Assembly: GCA_002435365.1 (NCBI GenBank)
Contig: DJMM01000009.1
Span: 1 to 29,272 of the forward strand
DNA: 29,272 nt
DNA from: Ignavibacteriales bacterium UBA6490
Lineage (GTDB): Bacteria; Bacteroidota; Ignavibacteria; Ignavibacteriales; Ignavibacteriaceae
Reading direction: 5' to 3'
Shown: piece by piece, positions 1 through 8,517 of the stretch
How positions within the stretch are numbered: position 1 is the stretch's first letter
Layout of the letters: each line of letters begins with the position of its first letter
Program-made: the position numbers and the translations under genes
Notes under the pieces: model-generated
What the model was told of the DNA's origin: nothing
What the model saw: the letters and a program-made list of their open reading frames with translations, nothing else
Databases searched by the model: none

Positions 1-2679
1 TCTTACTTTATAAGGACAGTTGTTCGAACAGTACCGGGTGCCTACACACCTGTTGTATACCATCTGATTCAATCCGTCGGGACTATGAGTGGTTGCAGCT
101 ACCGGACATACATTCTCGCAGGGGGCATGATCACAGTGCTGACATAACATTACCTGCGTAAGTACATTTGGTTCATCGGGAGTGCCGGAATAATAACGGT
201 CAACCCTTAACCATTGCATCTCCCTGCTTACCAGAACCTGATCCTTTCCGACAACCGGGACATTGTTTTCAGAAGTGCATGCAACAATACAGTCACCGCA
301 GCCGAGACATTTATTCATATCTATCGCCATGCCCCATTTAACACCGGGATACTCCTGTATGCCGTAAACCGAAGACTGCTCCAGTCCCTGATCTCCTTTT
401 AAGAAAGTCCTGTCCTTTTTGTATTCCTGAACAGTGCCTTCCCTTATTATATTTCTTTTCTGAACCTGGTCTTTTACAAGATCATCATCAAAAACATGAT
501 GTTCCTGGCTTGACGCAAGTTTGTAGCTTCCGTCAGCTTTTTTTACATCATCGGTAGCATATATCCATTCTGAAAAGCCGCCCTTCAACGACTTCATATG
601 ATTAATATTGAAGCCAACCCCGCTGCCAATAACACCTGTTCTAGTTCTTCCGTATCCTGCTTCTATTGTAAATGTATTGTCTGCAGCACCCGGCTGTACA
701 AGCACAGGAAGTATCTGACTTCTCCCGTCTATATTTATTTCAACCAGATCATTTGTATCTAAGCTTAATTCCTTTGCCGTTTTGTAGGAAACAGCCGCAT
801 AATTATCCCAGGTAACCTTTGAAACGGGATGTGGCAGTTCCTGAAGCCATCCGTTATTCGAAAATCTGCCGTCTCCCAGGGAATAACTTTCCTTGAACAT
901 CACCGTAAATTTTTTCTTACCAGCTCTGTCAGTCCCGGAATATTCTTCCATTGTCTGCTGTACTAAATTTCCCGGAACCTGAATATCCCCTGAATAAATA
1001 ATCCCGTCATGAAGAGCATTCCACCAGAAATTTTCAAATTCCCTGTCATTTTGGAAAGTCCCGGAAAGATTATTCTTCCAGTAGTCAAACAAGTAATCAT
1101 GAAACATGTTTTCATTAAACTTATAGGATTTACCGGATATCCAATTCAGCAGAATTGCTTCCTTCTGCCTCGTACTGAAAAGGGGTGAAATAACAGGCTG
1201 CTGAAGTGAATAAAATCCGCTCCTTATTTTTGCATCGCCCCAGGACTCAAAGTTATGATTTACCGGAAGTACATAATCCGATACTGCAGACGATTCAGAC
1301 TCCAGCTCAGTCAATGTAATCACCATCGGCACTTTTAAAAGTGCTTCTTTATAATTAAGCTCCGGCGGAAAATGATAAACAGGGTTTGAATCAAAATGAA
1401 TTACTGCAGATACACCGCTGTTCTTCATCCTGCCGACAAGCTGCTCGAAGGTTTTTTTATCGGTTAAATTATGTAACTGTATCTTTTTAGTATCAGTCCT
1501 GTATAACCTGTCGTTACCGAGAAAACTATTCAGGGTATTTACAGCGGTATGGATTTCTGCCGGAAGCAGATCTCCGGCATAAATTATGGAGGAGCCTTTA
1601 TTGGAGCTAAGATCTTTTACAAGACTTAAAATTTCACCAGCTTTTACAGAGTGCCTTGCCGCAAATTCAGTAACAGTTTTATCGTTATTTCCATTTACAA
1701 GCTGGTCTGATATTAATCCAATAAATTCTTCCAGAAATACAGGATTGAGCCTGATCCGGTAATCTGCATTCATACCGGTAACGGACATATTCCCTTCTAC
1801 TGCATAAAGTCTGTTGAAATTGTCGATATTATCAACATCCCTGCCTTGTGAGAACAGACGGACTGTCTCAATTTTATCCTCACCGGTACCCAGAAAATCA
1901 GCTTCAAGTGAAACAATAATTTTAGCCTTATCCCACTGAATTAATGGAAACTCATCCTCCCCTTTATATTTTTTCCAGGCCTTATTTCTGCTGCTGTTGT
2001 TAAAAAATTCATAAGAATAAACCCTGGTGGAAGGATATTTACTAATAAAATCATTTATTACTTTGAGAGTAGCCGGGGATATGATTTTATTTGTTATTAT
2101 TGCGACTTCTTTTCCATCGGCTTTTTCAAGCTCATTAATAATTGCATAATCAGTGTCCTGCCATGCGGCAGGGCTGAATGACCCTCCCTGAACTTTCTTA
2201 AGCGGAGATTTGATCCTTTCCGGATCGTACAGATTGAGAATATTAGCCTGTCCCTTTGCACAAATCTTACCTTTATTTACCGGGTGCTGGGGATTTCCGT
2301 CGACCTTTATCGGCCTGCCTTCACGGGTCTTAATCAGAATTCCGCATCCGGCACTGCAGGCAGTACAGGTCGATGCATAATAATTCGGATTACCGGGCAA
2401 AACCTCTTCCGGCATCTTGCTGTAAGGAACAATTTCTCCCTTATCCCTGTGACCACATCCTGCTCCGGCAAGCGCAGCCGATGCTCCAAGCAGTGCAAGA
2501 AACTTTCTCCTGGAAAAACTATTCATGCTTCCGGGATTAAAATCCTCTTTTGCTTCTTCAGTAAATTCGGCGTGACTCGCTTCAATAAAATTCTTGTCTC
2601 TGTATAATTCGTTGAAACTCCGCCAGTAATTTGGCTCAAGCTGGTTATTCTGATTCACTTCCGGGCTTTTATCCGACAT
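1..2679 (-). CDS. actB: Alternative complex III Fe-S subunit ActB, 3' end outside window
   Basis: 893 codons are open in one frame from the ATG at 2679 to the window edge. The protein is the periplasm-facing iron-sulfur subunit of the quinol:cytochrome c oxidoreductase (alternative complex III). A Tat-type signal SRRKFLALLGAS lies at residues 56-67 and is followed by Cys75. Next comes a molybdopterin-oxidoreductase-like domain (B1 part) that begins with the cysteine pattern CTACSAGC at residues 105-112 and GKICAKGQ near residue 141. From about residue 790 there is an NrfC-like ferredoxin domain (B2 part) with CLGCGDCIVAC, CQHCDHAPCENVCP and CVGTRYCSNNCP. The stop codon and the rest of the B2 domain are not in the window. 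The start overlaps the stop of the small upstream ORF by 11 nt, so the genes are probably translationally coupled. A molybdenum cofactor is not expected in this family. The neighbouring pentaheme ActA makes the assignment firm. Confidence 0.93.
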   Translation of the reverse strand, partial: MSDKSPEVNQNNQLEPNYWRSFNELYRDKNFIEASHAEFTEEAKEDFNPGSMNSFSRRKFLALLGASAALAGAGCGHRDKGEIVPYSKMPEEVLPGNPNYYASTCTACSAGCGILIKTREGRPIKVDGNPQHPVNKGKICAKGQANILNLYDPERIKSPLKKVQGGSFSPAAWQDTDYAIINELEKADGKEVAIITNKIISPATLKVINDFISKYPSTRVYSYEFFNNSSRNKAWKKYKGEDEFPLIQWDKAKIIVSLEADFLGTGEDKIETVRLFSQGRDVDNIDNFNRLYAVEGNMSVTGMNADYRIRLNPVFLEEFIGLISDQLVNGNNDKTVTEFAARHSVKAGEILSLVKDLSSNKGSSIIYAGDLLPAEIHTAVNTLNSFLGNDRLYRTDTKKIQLHNLTDKKTFEQLVGRMKNSGVSAVIHFDSNPVYHFPPELNYKEALLKVPMVITLTELESESSAVSDYVLPVNHNFESWGDAKIRSGFYSLQQPVISPLFSTRQKEAILLNWISGKSYKFNENMFHDYLFDYWKNNLSGTFQNDREFENFWWNALHDGIIYSGDIQVPGNLVQQTMEEYSGTDRAGKKKFTVMFKESYSLGDGRFSNNGWLQELPHPVSKVTWDNYAAVSYKTAKELSLDTNDLVEINIDGRSQILPVLVQPGAADNTFTIEAGYGRTRTGVIGSGVGFNINHMKSLKGGFSEWIYATDDVKKADGSYKLASSQEHHVFDDDLVKDQVQKRNIIREGTVQEYKKDRTFLKGDQGLEQSSVYGIQEYPGVKWGMAIDMNKCLGCGDCIVACTSENNVPVVGKDQVLVSREMQWLRVDRYYSGTPDEPNVLTQVMLCQHCDHAPCENVCPVAATTHSPDGLNQMVYNRCVGTRYCSNNCPYKVR

Positions 2680-2854
2680 TATTTTCACCTGGTTTGTTTC
2701 TACTTACTGATAAAGGATTTATTTCAACCTTTACCGGATAATCTTTTACTGCTTTTTTTCTGAATGATTCGAAATTAAAATTGCGCAGAAAAGCAACGCT
2801 CAAAAATCCGGTACCCAGTGAAATAAAAAACCTGTTGCGATTAATTTTTTTCAT
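2669..2854 (-). CDS. Small Tat-signal-like protein in the alternative complex III operon
   Basis: A 61-residue ORF sits between actA and actB. I choose the ATG at 2854 because an AGGAG (2863-2867) lies 8 nt upstream. A longer reading frame from a TTG at 2878 would overlap actA. The N-terminus, MKKINRNRFFISLGTGFLSV, is polar and basic, then hydrophobic, and resembles a degenerate Tat or membrane-anchor segment (NR rather than RR). The rest is short and basic, with KVEINPLSVSRNKPG near the end. The stop overlaps the start of actB, and the start lies 11 nt beyond the actA stop, so it is locked into the operon. I do not recognise a named family. It may be an accessory subunit or maturation factor of the complex; that is inference from position and the signal-like N-terminus only. 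Confidence 0.7.
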   Translation of the reverse strand: MKKINRNRFFISLGTGFLSVAFLRNFNFESFRKKAVKDYPVKVEINPLSVSRNKPGENNVG

Positions 2855-2865
2855 AACATTAACTC

Positions 2866-3435
2866 CTACCTGTGACAAGCAAAACAGTTATCCGGTCCAT
2901 TATTAATATTCTTAAGTTCGGGAAGCTTTGTATGAGCATTCCTGTGGCAGTCAAGACAGCTCGACATAACAAACGAGTTCATCTGTCCGATCTTTTCCAT
3001 ACCTGCAACATCACCGTGACAATTTGAGCAATCAATCCCCCTGTTAATATGAATGCTGTGATTGAAATATGCATAATCAGGAACCTTGTGAATCCTCTTC
3101 CATGGCAAGGCTTTCCCCTCTTCATAATATTGTGTGAGTTTTACTATTTCCGGGCGGTCTTTTCTGGCTACAGTATGGCAGTTCATGCAGGTCTGAACAG
3201 CGGGCACCAATGCATGACGCGATTTTTCCACACCAATATGACAATACTGACAGTCGATTTTCATTGTCCCGGCGTGTAATTTATGCGAGAATGCAATCGG
3301 CTGTTCCGGCGAATACCCTACCCCGTCCCTTTCAGCTCTGCCGACATAGTATGTAATAACCATTGCAGCAACAGCAGTGAAAATAGTTATGGGCAGGCGC
3401 ACACGGAGTATATAATCAAGTAATGGGTTCTTCAT
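2866..3435 (-). CDS. actA: Alternative complex III pentaheme cytochrome c subunit ActA
   Basis: 189 residues. Five CXXCH haem-binding motifs are visible in order: CQYCH, CMNCH, CSNCH, CLDCH and CFACH, the last just before the stop. This is the expected haem number for ActA. A single N-terminal membrane segment (about residues 13-30, ITIFTAVAAMVITYYVG) anchors the haem domain on the periplasmic side. In the complex ActA helps pass electrons from quinol oxidation toward cytochrome c or directly to an oxygen reductase. It is the first gene of the operon seen here, and the only strong promoter match lies 143 nt upstream of its ATG. Only a weak AAGG precedes the start. Confidence 0.93.
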   Translation of the reverse strand: MKNPLLDYILRVRLPITIFTAVAAMVITYYVGRAERDGVGYSPEQPIAFSHKLHAGTMKIDCQYCHIGVEKSRHALVPAVQTCMNCHTVARKDRPEIVKLTQYYEEGKALPWKRIHKVPDYAYFNHSIHINRGIDCSNCHGDVAGMEKIGQMNSFVMSSCLDCHRNAHTKLPELKNINNGPDNCFACHR

Positions 3436-3577
3436 TATTTACCTTACGGGTGTTTTAGGATTTTACTTAAAATAAGGCGTTAGATAATCATCTTATTGAT
3501 CAATTCCAGGCATCGGATCATTTTTATAGCAGGAAAAGCTGACCTGCATCTTTCTGTCCATCTTCATTTTATGTGAG

Positions 3578-3608
3578 CAAAGTTAAAAAATAGCTTAAAG
3601 AAAACAAA
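3578..3608 (-). promoter_or_regulatory. Bacteroidetes-type promoter for the act operon
   Basis: Read on the minus strand, TTTG (3608-3605) is followed after 19 nt by TAACTTTG (3585-3578). This fits the TTTG-N19/20-TAnnTTTG pattern of the Bacteroidetes primary sigma factor exactly. Transcription would begin near 3572 and give an mRNA leader of roughly 135 nt before actA. No other full match was seen in the 3436-3679 gap. A lone TACCTTTG box at 3667-3660 has no matching upstream element. Confidence 0.65.
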
Positions 3609-3679
3609 TTAATTTAGTTAAGCAATTAATATCTGAAAGGCACAATAACGATTTGCTCACAAAGGTAGAAAATATCTGG

Positions 3680-4990
3680 TTATTTTTTTGATTTATCCAA
3701 AGATTTATTAAAAAGCGTGGCCGGATGTTCAACCTTTACATTTACCCCGAATTTTTCCGCTCCGTATTTTAACTGCTGATAACATCCCGGATTTCCGGTA
3801 AGAACGATTTCCGCACCGGTGGCCCGGATATTTTCCATTTTTCGCTTAAGTATTTGCATTGAAGCTTCATACTGAACGATGTTATAAGTACCTGCACTGC
3901 CGCAGCACCAGGTAGATTCTTCAAGAGGCACATGAGTTAAGCCGGGAATTTCATCAAATAATTCCCGGGGCTGATTTACAACTTTTTGCGTGTGGGCCAG
4001 ATGGCAGGCATCGTGATATGTAATATTTTCCTTAAGCTCACCGAAATGAATTTCCTTCTTTACAAGTACCATAAATTCTGTTAAGTCCTTCACTCTTTCC
4101 GAGAACTTTTCTGCTTTTTCCGCATAGACCGGATCATCCTTAAATAAATGTCCGTACTCCTTCATAAAAGCCCCGCAGCCGGCTGAATTTGATACCATAA
4201 AATCGAACTCAAACTTCGAAAAAATATCCAGATTCTTTTTTGCAAGTTCGCGTGCAGTATCAAAATCGCCGTTATGTGCATGCAGTGAACCGCAGCATAC
4301 CTGGCCCTTTGGCGTTATTACCTGGCAGCCTATTTTCTTAAGCACTTCCACAGTATCGATGTTCATTTCCGCAAACATTACATTCATCAGGCAGCCCGAT
4401 AAAAAAGCCGTTTTATATTTTATTTCACCGGCAGGATTATCAATTTCAGGAATAATATCATCACTGAAGACCTTCGAAACAGAGGGAGAAAGCTTATCGA
4501 TCTCCGCAAGCTTCGGAAAAATAAACCTGAGGATGCCCGAAGCATGCAAAAATCTCTTAAGCGATTTTTGATAGAAGTATAATAACCGGGAGGCAGCTTT
4601 TAACCTCCCGTGCGATTTAAACAGATACCCCAGCGTAAATCTTTTAATCAGCCGGCCGGCTGGAGAAATAAATCCTGCGCTGACCAGTTCAACCCTGGCT
4701 GCTTCAACCATCGAACCATATTTTACACCGGCAGGACATGCGGTTTCACATGCCTGGCAGTCAAGACAAAAATTCATTTCATATGAAAAGGTTTTGGTCA
4801 TCTCAATTTCTCCCCTTGCAACCGACTTTATAAGCTTAATTCTGCCACGGGGGGAAGATCTCTCCAGTTTGGTAAGCTCATAGGTGGGACAAACAGCAAG
4901 GCACATCCCGCAATGGATACATTGAGATAAAACATCGTCGTCAGGAAGAATACCACGAAGCCTCTCATTAATAATTTTTGAGTCTTTCAT
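3680..4990 (-). CDS. glcF: Glycolate/D-lactate dehydrogenase Fe-S subunit, GlcF type
   Basis: 436 residues. The N-terminal ferredoxin part carries two 4Fe-4S motifs, CIHCGMCLAVCP (about residues 24-35) and CLDCQACETACP (about 75-86). The C-terminal half has the two cysteine-rich CCG domains, seen as GQVCCGSLHAHNGD and STWCCGSAGTYN. This is the GlcF / LutA-like layout. It takes electrons from the FAD subunit encoded just upstream and probably feeds them to the quinone pool at the membrane. The start ATG at 4990 overlaps the glcD stop by 4 nt, so the two are coupled. No GlcE-type third subunit is present on either side. The substrate (glycolate, D-lactate or another 2-hydroxy acid) cannot be read from the sequence. 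Confidence 0.88.
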   Translation of the reverse strand: MKDSKIINERLRGILPDDDVLSQCIHCGMCLAVCPTYELTKLERSSPRGRIKLIKSVARGEIEMTKTFSYEMNFCLDCQACETACPAGVKYGSMVEAARVELVSAGFISPAGRLIKRFTLGYLFKSHGRLKAASRLLYFYQKSLKRFLHASGILRFIFPKLAEIDKLSPSVSKVFSDDIIPEIDNPAGEIKYKTAFLSGCLMNVMFAEMNIDTVEVLKKIGCQVITPKGQVCCGSLHAHNGDFDTARELAKKNLDIFSKFEFDFMVSNSAGCGAFMKEYGHLFKDDPVYAEKAEKFSERVKDLTEFMVLVKKEIHFGELKENITYHDACHLAHTQKVVNQPRELFDEIPGLTHVPLEESTWCCGSAGTYNIVQYEASMQILKRKMENIRATGAEIVLTGNPGCYQQLKYGAEKFGVNVKVEHPATLFNKSLDKSKK

Positions 4991-6426
4991 CCTTTAAAAT
5001 TCCCGATTTGTTCCCTGTTTAACGGAAGGCTTCCCTCACAGCGGGGACTTATACTGAATATTTTTCCTGGATTAAGAATATTGCCGGGATCAATTACCGC
5101 TTTAATCTTCTTCATCATTTCAATGCCTGGAATACCGGCAACCTGTTCCAGAAACTGCTTTTTAGCCAGACCGGTACCATGCTCACCGGTTATGGTTCCG
5201 CCCAGTTTTATGGTTTCGTTGAATATGAACTCGAATGCCCTGTGAGCATTATTTATTTCCTGTTTATCCCGTTCATCGGTAAGACAGGTTGGATGCAGAT
5301 TTCCGTCCCCGGCATGTCCAAAATTTCCGAATACAACACCATATTTTACAGCTGCTTCATTAATTTTTTCCATTATAACCGGCAGCTCACTTCTAGGTAC
5401 AGTTGCATCTTCCAGAATAGTAGTGGGCCTTCTCCTGGCCAGAGCACTGAATGCACTTCTTCTTGCTGATTTAAGACTATTACTTTCCTTAATATCTGTT
5501 GCTGTTTTAACCACCGACGCATTGTTCTTCTTTAGAATATTTACTGCCGATTCCGCATCTTCAGAAACTGCGCTTCCCCTGCCGTCAAATTCAATCAGAA
5601 GCATGGCAGCCGAATTTCTTGGAAGTCCTATCCCGGTAAAATCTTCAACACAGTTTATGGTAGTATTGTCAAGAAATTCCATCATCGCAGGAGTAAGATG
5701 AGAAGATATAATTCCAGAAACAGCTTTTGCGCTGTCAATCAGTTTATCAAAATAGGCCAGTATTGTTACAGATAATAACGGCGCAGGAATAAGCTTTAAC
5801 AGCACTTTTGTGATTATTCCAATGGTACCTTCGCTGCCGACAATAAAATCCCTCAGATTATAACCGGCAACATCCTTTAAATTTTTCCCTCCTGTTTTCA
5901 ACAAAGTACCATCCGGAAGAATCATCTCCGCGCCAAGGACATAATTCTTCGTAACCCCATATTTTAAACCCCTTAATCCCCCCGCATTATTTGCAACGTT
6001 GCCTCCGATTGTGCATACATTCAGACTTCCGGGATCGGGCGGATAAAATAGTCCTCTTTTTTCTACTTCCTTCTGAAAGTGACCGGTGATAACCCCCGGT
6101 TCAACCCAGGCAGTAAGATTACCAGAGTCGATTTCAAGAATCCTGTTCCATTTTGTTAATACAATAACAATGGAATTCTCAACCGGAATTGAGCCTCCGC
6201 TTAAACCTGTGCCGGCGCCTCGCGGAACTATATTAAAAGGCACACTGTTAGCTAGTTTAAATAATTCTGAAATCTGTTCTTGATCCTGCGGAAAAACAAC
6301 AGCTTCCGGTAGCTGCTGGTAGATCGGCGTGCCGTCATACGAATAACAAAGGCGGTCTTCATCCGAATCAAAATAATTGGCATTGCCAACAATTTTTTTA
6401 ATTTGAAGTTTTACAGAGTCATCCAT
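4987..6426 (-). CDS. glcD: FAD-binding glycolate/D-lactate dehydrogenase, GlcD type
   Basis: 479 residues, of the FAD/FMN-containing GlcD / D-lactate dehydrogenase family (VAO-type FAD domain). The FAD pyrophosphate motif is clear as PRGAGTGLSGGSIP (about residues 68-81), followed by PGSLNVCTIGGNVANNAGG and GSEGTIGIIT. The C-terminal cap has FGNFGHAGDGNLHP and ITGEHGTGLAKK, with the conserved histidines of this family. The enzyme oxidises a 2-hydroxy acid to a 2-oxo acid, and its electrons pass to the Fe-S partner encoded 4 nt into its stop. The ATG at 6426 begins a normal-length N-terminus. No promoter that I would trust was found in the 438-nt gap upstream. Confidence 0.9.
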   Translation of the reverse strand: MDDSVKLQIKKIVGNANYFDSDEDRLCYSYDGTPIYQQLPEAVVFPQDQEQISELFKLANSVPFNIVPRGAGTGLSGGSIPVENSIVIVLTKWNRILEIDSGNLTAWVEPGVITGHFQKEVEKRGLFYPPDPGSLNVCTIGGNVANNAGGLRGLKYGVTKNYVLGAEMILPDGTLLKTGGKNLKDVAGYNLRDFIVGSEGTIGIITKVLLKLIPAPLLSVTILAYFDKLIDSAKAVSGIISSHLTPAMMEFLDNTTINCVEDFTGIGLPRNSAAMLLIEFDGRGSAVSEDAESAVNILKKNNASVVKTATDIKESNSLKSARRSAFSALARRRPTTILEDATVPRSELPVIMEKINEAAVKYGVVFGNFGHAGDGNLHPTCLTDERDKQEINNAHRAFEFIFNETIKLGGTITGEHGTGLAKKQFLEQVAGIPGIEMMKKIKAVIDPGNILNPGKIFSISPRCEGSLPLNREQIGNFKG

Positions 6427-6609
6427 TTAATAATCCGTAAATAATTTCCGTTAAATTTATAAAATTAACACCTTCCAAAGCTCCGATCATCGCCAAAATA
6501 TTTAAAAGCTCAATTTTATACATATAATATTCCAATAATTACAAATTTTTCCACACAAATTCCAAAAATGGATCACTTTTTTTACGGTAGATATTGGTCA
6601 GCTAATGCC

Positions 6610-6653
6610 GGTCTGTTCCCATTCTAACCTGATTCTAACCTCATTCTGTTCCC
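6610..6653. repeat. Four-unit 11-nt tandem repeat
   Basis: Four consecutive 11-nt units can be laid out: ggtctgttccc, attctaacctg, attctaacctc and attctgttccc, and the next bases are again attttt. The two central units differ only at the last base. The outer two share the CTGTTCCC half. The period is close to one helical turn, so the units would present the same face of the DNA. Confidence 0.6.
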
Positions 6654-6775
6654 ATTTTTATGAGATTTGAATAAGGTTGAAACCGCCATTAAATAACAGC
6701 ACATCCAAACCGGGTGTACAATAGGCCTAATACCGCTTATTTATGGCTAAAGGGGGGATTGAAGAAGTTATTTAT

Positions 6776-6824
6776 AAAAAAAAATATCTGCCTGAAGCTA
6801 ACCCATAAGCTTTCAGACAGATAT
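6776..6824 (-). terminator. Intrinsic terminator after ctpA
   Basis: On the minus strand an imperfect hairpin of about 15 pairs (ATATCTGTCTGAAAGCT against AGCTTCAGGCAGATAT, 7-nt loop) is followed directly by a run of about nine T. It lies 41 nt after the ctpA stop, as expected for the end of the rel-ruvX-ybbR-tmk-ctpA operon. Confidence 0.8.
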
Positions 6825-6864
6825 CTGATGATAATTATTAAAAAGGGATGACTGGAGTAACCTT

Positions 6865-8517
6865 TTATTTTATATTCAGCAATCTTTTATAGGTAACATC
6901 ATCACCTGCAATATTCAGGGCAGCATTAAATTGCTCATCCTTCTCCAGCAATTCTTTAATCTTCCCTTCATGGCCAAGGTACCGCCAGGCAAGTTCCGTT
7001 TTTATTTGCCTTATAATTTCATTTTTAAAAATGCGCATTTCAGTTGAGGTAATTTTGTTAATCTGCTCTTTTAGGGATTTCAGCTCACCGTTTAATTCAG
7101 TTTTCACTTTGCTTTCATTTATCTCGCTTATAAGTTTATCAATTTCTTTCTCAGCTTCCGACTTATACACAAACCCCTCATTACCAAGATATTTTTTGAA
7201 TGATGAGAATACTTCTTCGTCCTTTAGTTTATTATAATCGGCATCCTGGTGGTTGTAATAATAATCATCCGCGAATTCAAAAAATATTCCCTTGGCAAGC
7301 AGTTCTTTGGTAAGACTGCTTTCGATATTGTATTCAACTATACTGTCCGGGGTTATTCCGCCGGAACCAAAAACAGGACGTTTATTAACTGTGAAATACT
7401 TAACTGATGCTGCAGAGGTGGAATCGGGACCGGCGAAAGCATTATCTTTCTTCGAGTAGTCAATCTTTTGTATTAATCTGCCGCTGGGAGTATAATACCT
7501 GGCGGTTGTAATTTTAAGTGAGGTATTAAAAGAGAGCGGGGTTACCGTCTGTACTAGACCTTTACCAAACGTTCTCTCGCCGACAATAATCCCCCGGTCG
7601 TTATCCTGAATTGCCCCGGCCAATATTTCACTTGCGGATGCCGAGTTTTCGTTTACAAGAACCACCAGTTTTGCATCTGGCAGAATCGGATCCTGCATCA
7701 CGAAATATTTTTTTTCACTCTCGGGGTTCCTTCCCTTTGTTGAAACTACAAGCGCTTTCTGCTGAAGGAATTTACTGCAGATATCAACTGCAATATCAAG
7801 TAATCCGCCCGGATTATTCCTCAGATCGATAATGACTGATTTAATAGGTTTCTGAGTATTTAAATCCTTTATCGCTTTCCTCAGTTCCTCGGAAGCTGAC
7901 CTGCTGAATCCTGACAACTTTATGTAGGCATTATTGCTGTTTTCCGGGAAGAAGCCGTAATATGTAACATTTTTTATTATTATTTCTTCGCGGGTAAGAT
8001 TAAACACAACAGTGTCCCTGCCGCTGTTACGGAGAACCTTCATTGTAATTTTTGTTCCCGGTTCACCTTTTACATACTTTGAAAGGTCCTTGATTTCTTC
8101 GGCACTTATTTTTTCGCCGTCAGTCTCAATTATTACATCACCAATTCGTATTCCCTGTCTCTGTGCAGAATATCCCTCAAACACTTCCACCACTGTTACC
8201 TTATCGCCTCTTACTCCCACGGATATTCCGATACCGCCATATTTTCCGTTGGTAATCAGATCTATCTCATCTTTTTTATTTTCGTCGATGTAAACAGTAT
8301 AAGGATCCAGTGAATTCAGCATCCCCTGGATGCCCGCTTCCATAAAATCTTCAGGATTTACTTCATCAACATAATTGAAAGACACTTCCTTATAGATCTT
8401 TCCGAAAAGATCAAGATTTTTTGATATCTCAAAATAAATATCGCTTGCCATGTAAAAACCGGACAACAGTAAAACTGCCAGTATGCCGGCCAGAAGTTTC
8501 TTATAATGCTTTTTCAT
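6865..8517 (-). CDS. ctpA: Carboxy-terminal processing protease, S41 family
   Basis: 550 residues. An N-terminal membrane or signal segment spans about residues 8-24. The N-terminal CtpA domain (IYKEVSFNYVDEVNPEDFMEAG) is followed by a PDZ domain (about 92-165, with YGGIGISVGV and RIGDVIIETDGEKI). The S41 peptidase core (about 190-370) contains DLRNNPGGLL. The catalytic serine lies in NSASASEILAG (residues 291-301) and the catalytic lysine is Lys319 in GERTFGKGLVQ, so it looks active. The C-terminal 150 residues are charged and helical. It probably trims or degrades periplasmic proteins. The ATG lies inside the end of tmk (17-nt overlap). It is the last gene of its operon, with a terminator 41 nt downstream. 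Confidence 0.93.
   Translation of the reverse strand: MKKHYKKLLAGILAVLLLSGFYMASDIYFEISKNLDLFGKIYKEVSFNYVDEVNPEDFMEAGIQGMLNSLDPYTVYIDENKKDEIDLITNGKYGGIGISVGVRGDKVTVVEVFEGYSAQRQGIRIGDVIIETDGEKISAEEIKDLSKYVKGEPGTKITMKVLRNSGRDTVVFNLTREEIIIKNVTYYGFFPENSNNAYIKLSGFSRSASEELRKAIKDLNTQKPIKSVIIDLRNNPGGLLDIAVDICSKFLQQKALVVSTKGRNPESEKKYFVMQDPILPDAKLVVLVNENSASASEILAGAIQDNDRGIIVGERTFGKGLVQTVTPLSFNTSLKITTARYYTPSGRLIQKIDYSKKDNAFAGPDSTSAASVKYFTVNKRPVFGSGGITPDSIVEYNIESSLTKELLAKGIFFEFADDYYYNHQDADYNKLKDEEVFSSFKKYLGNEGFVYKSEAEKEIDKLISEINESKVKTELNGELKSLKEQINKITSTEMRIFKNEIIRQIKTELAWRYLGHEGKIKELLEKDEQFNAALNIAGDDVTYKRLLNIK

Larger units (their letters stand above)
6427..6864. other. Intergenic region between glcD and ctpA
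   Basis: 438 nt with no credible coding region on either strand. It holds the upstream side of glcD, the 11-nt tandem repeats at 6610-6653, and the ctpA terminator at 6776-6824. The stretch 6427-6600 is AT-rich and should contain the glcD promoter. I could not find a good TAnnTTTG box there. Confidence 0.6.

Noticed and set aside
2284..2607. 107-codon plus-strand ORF within actB
   Set aside because: It is a shadow of the actB frame; the composition has no protein-like pattern.
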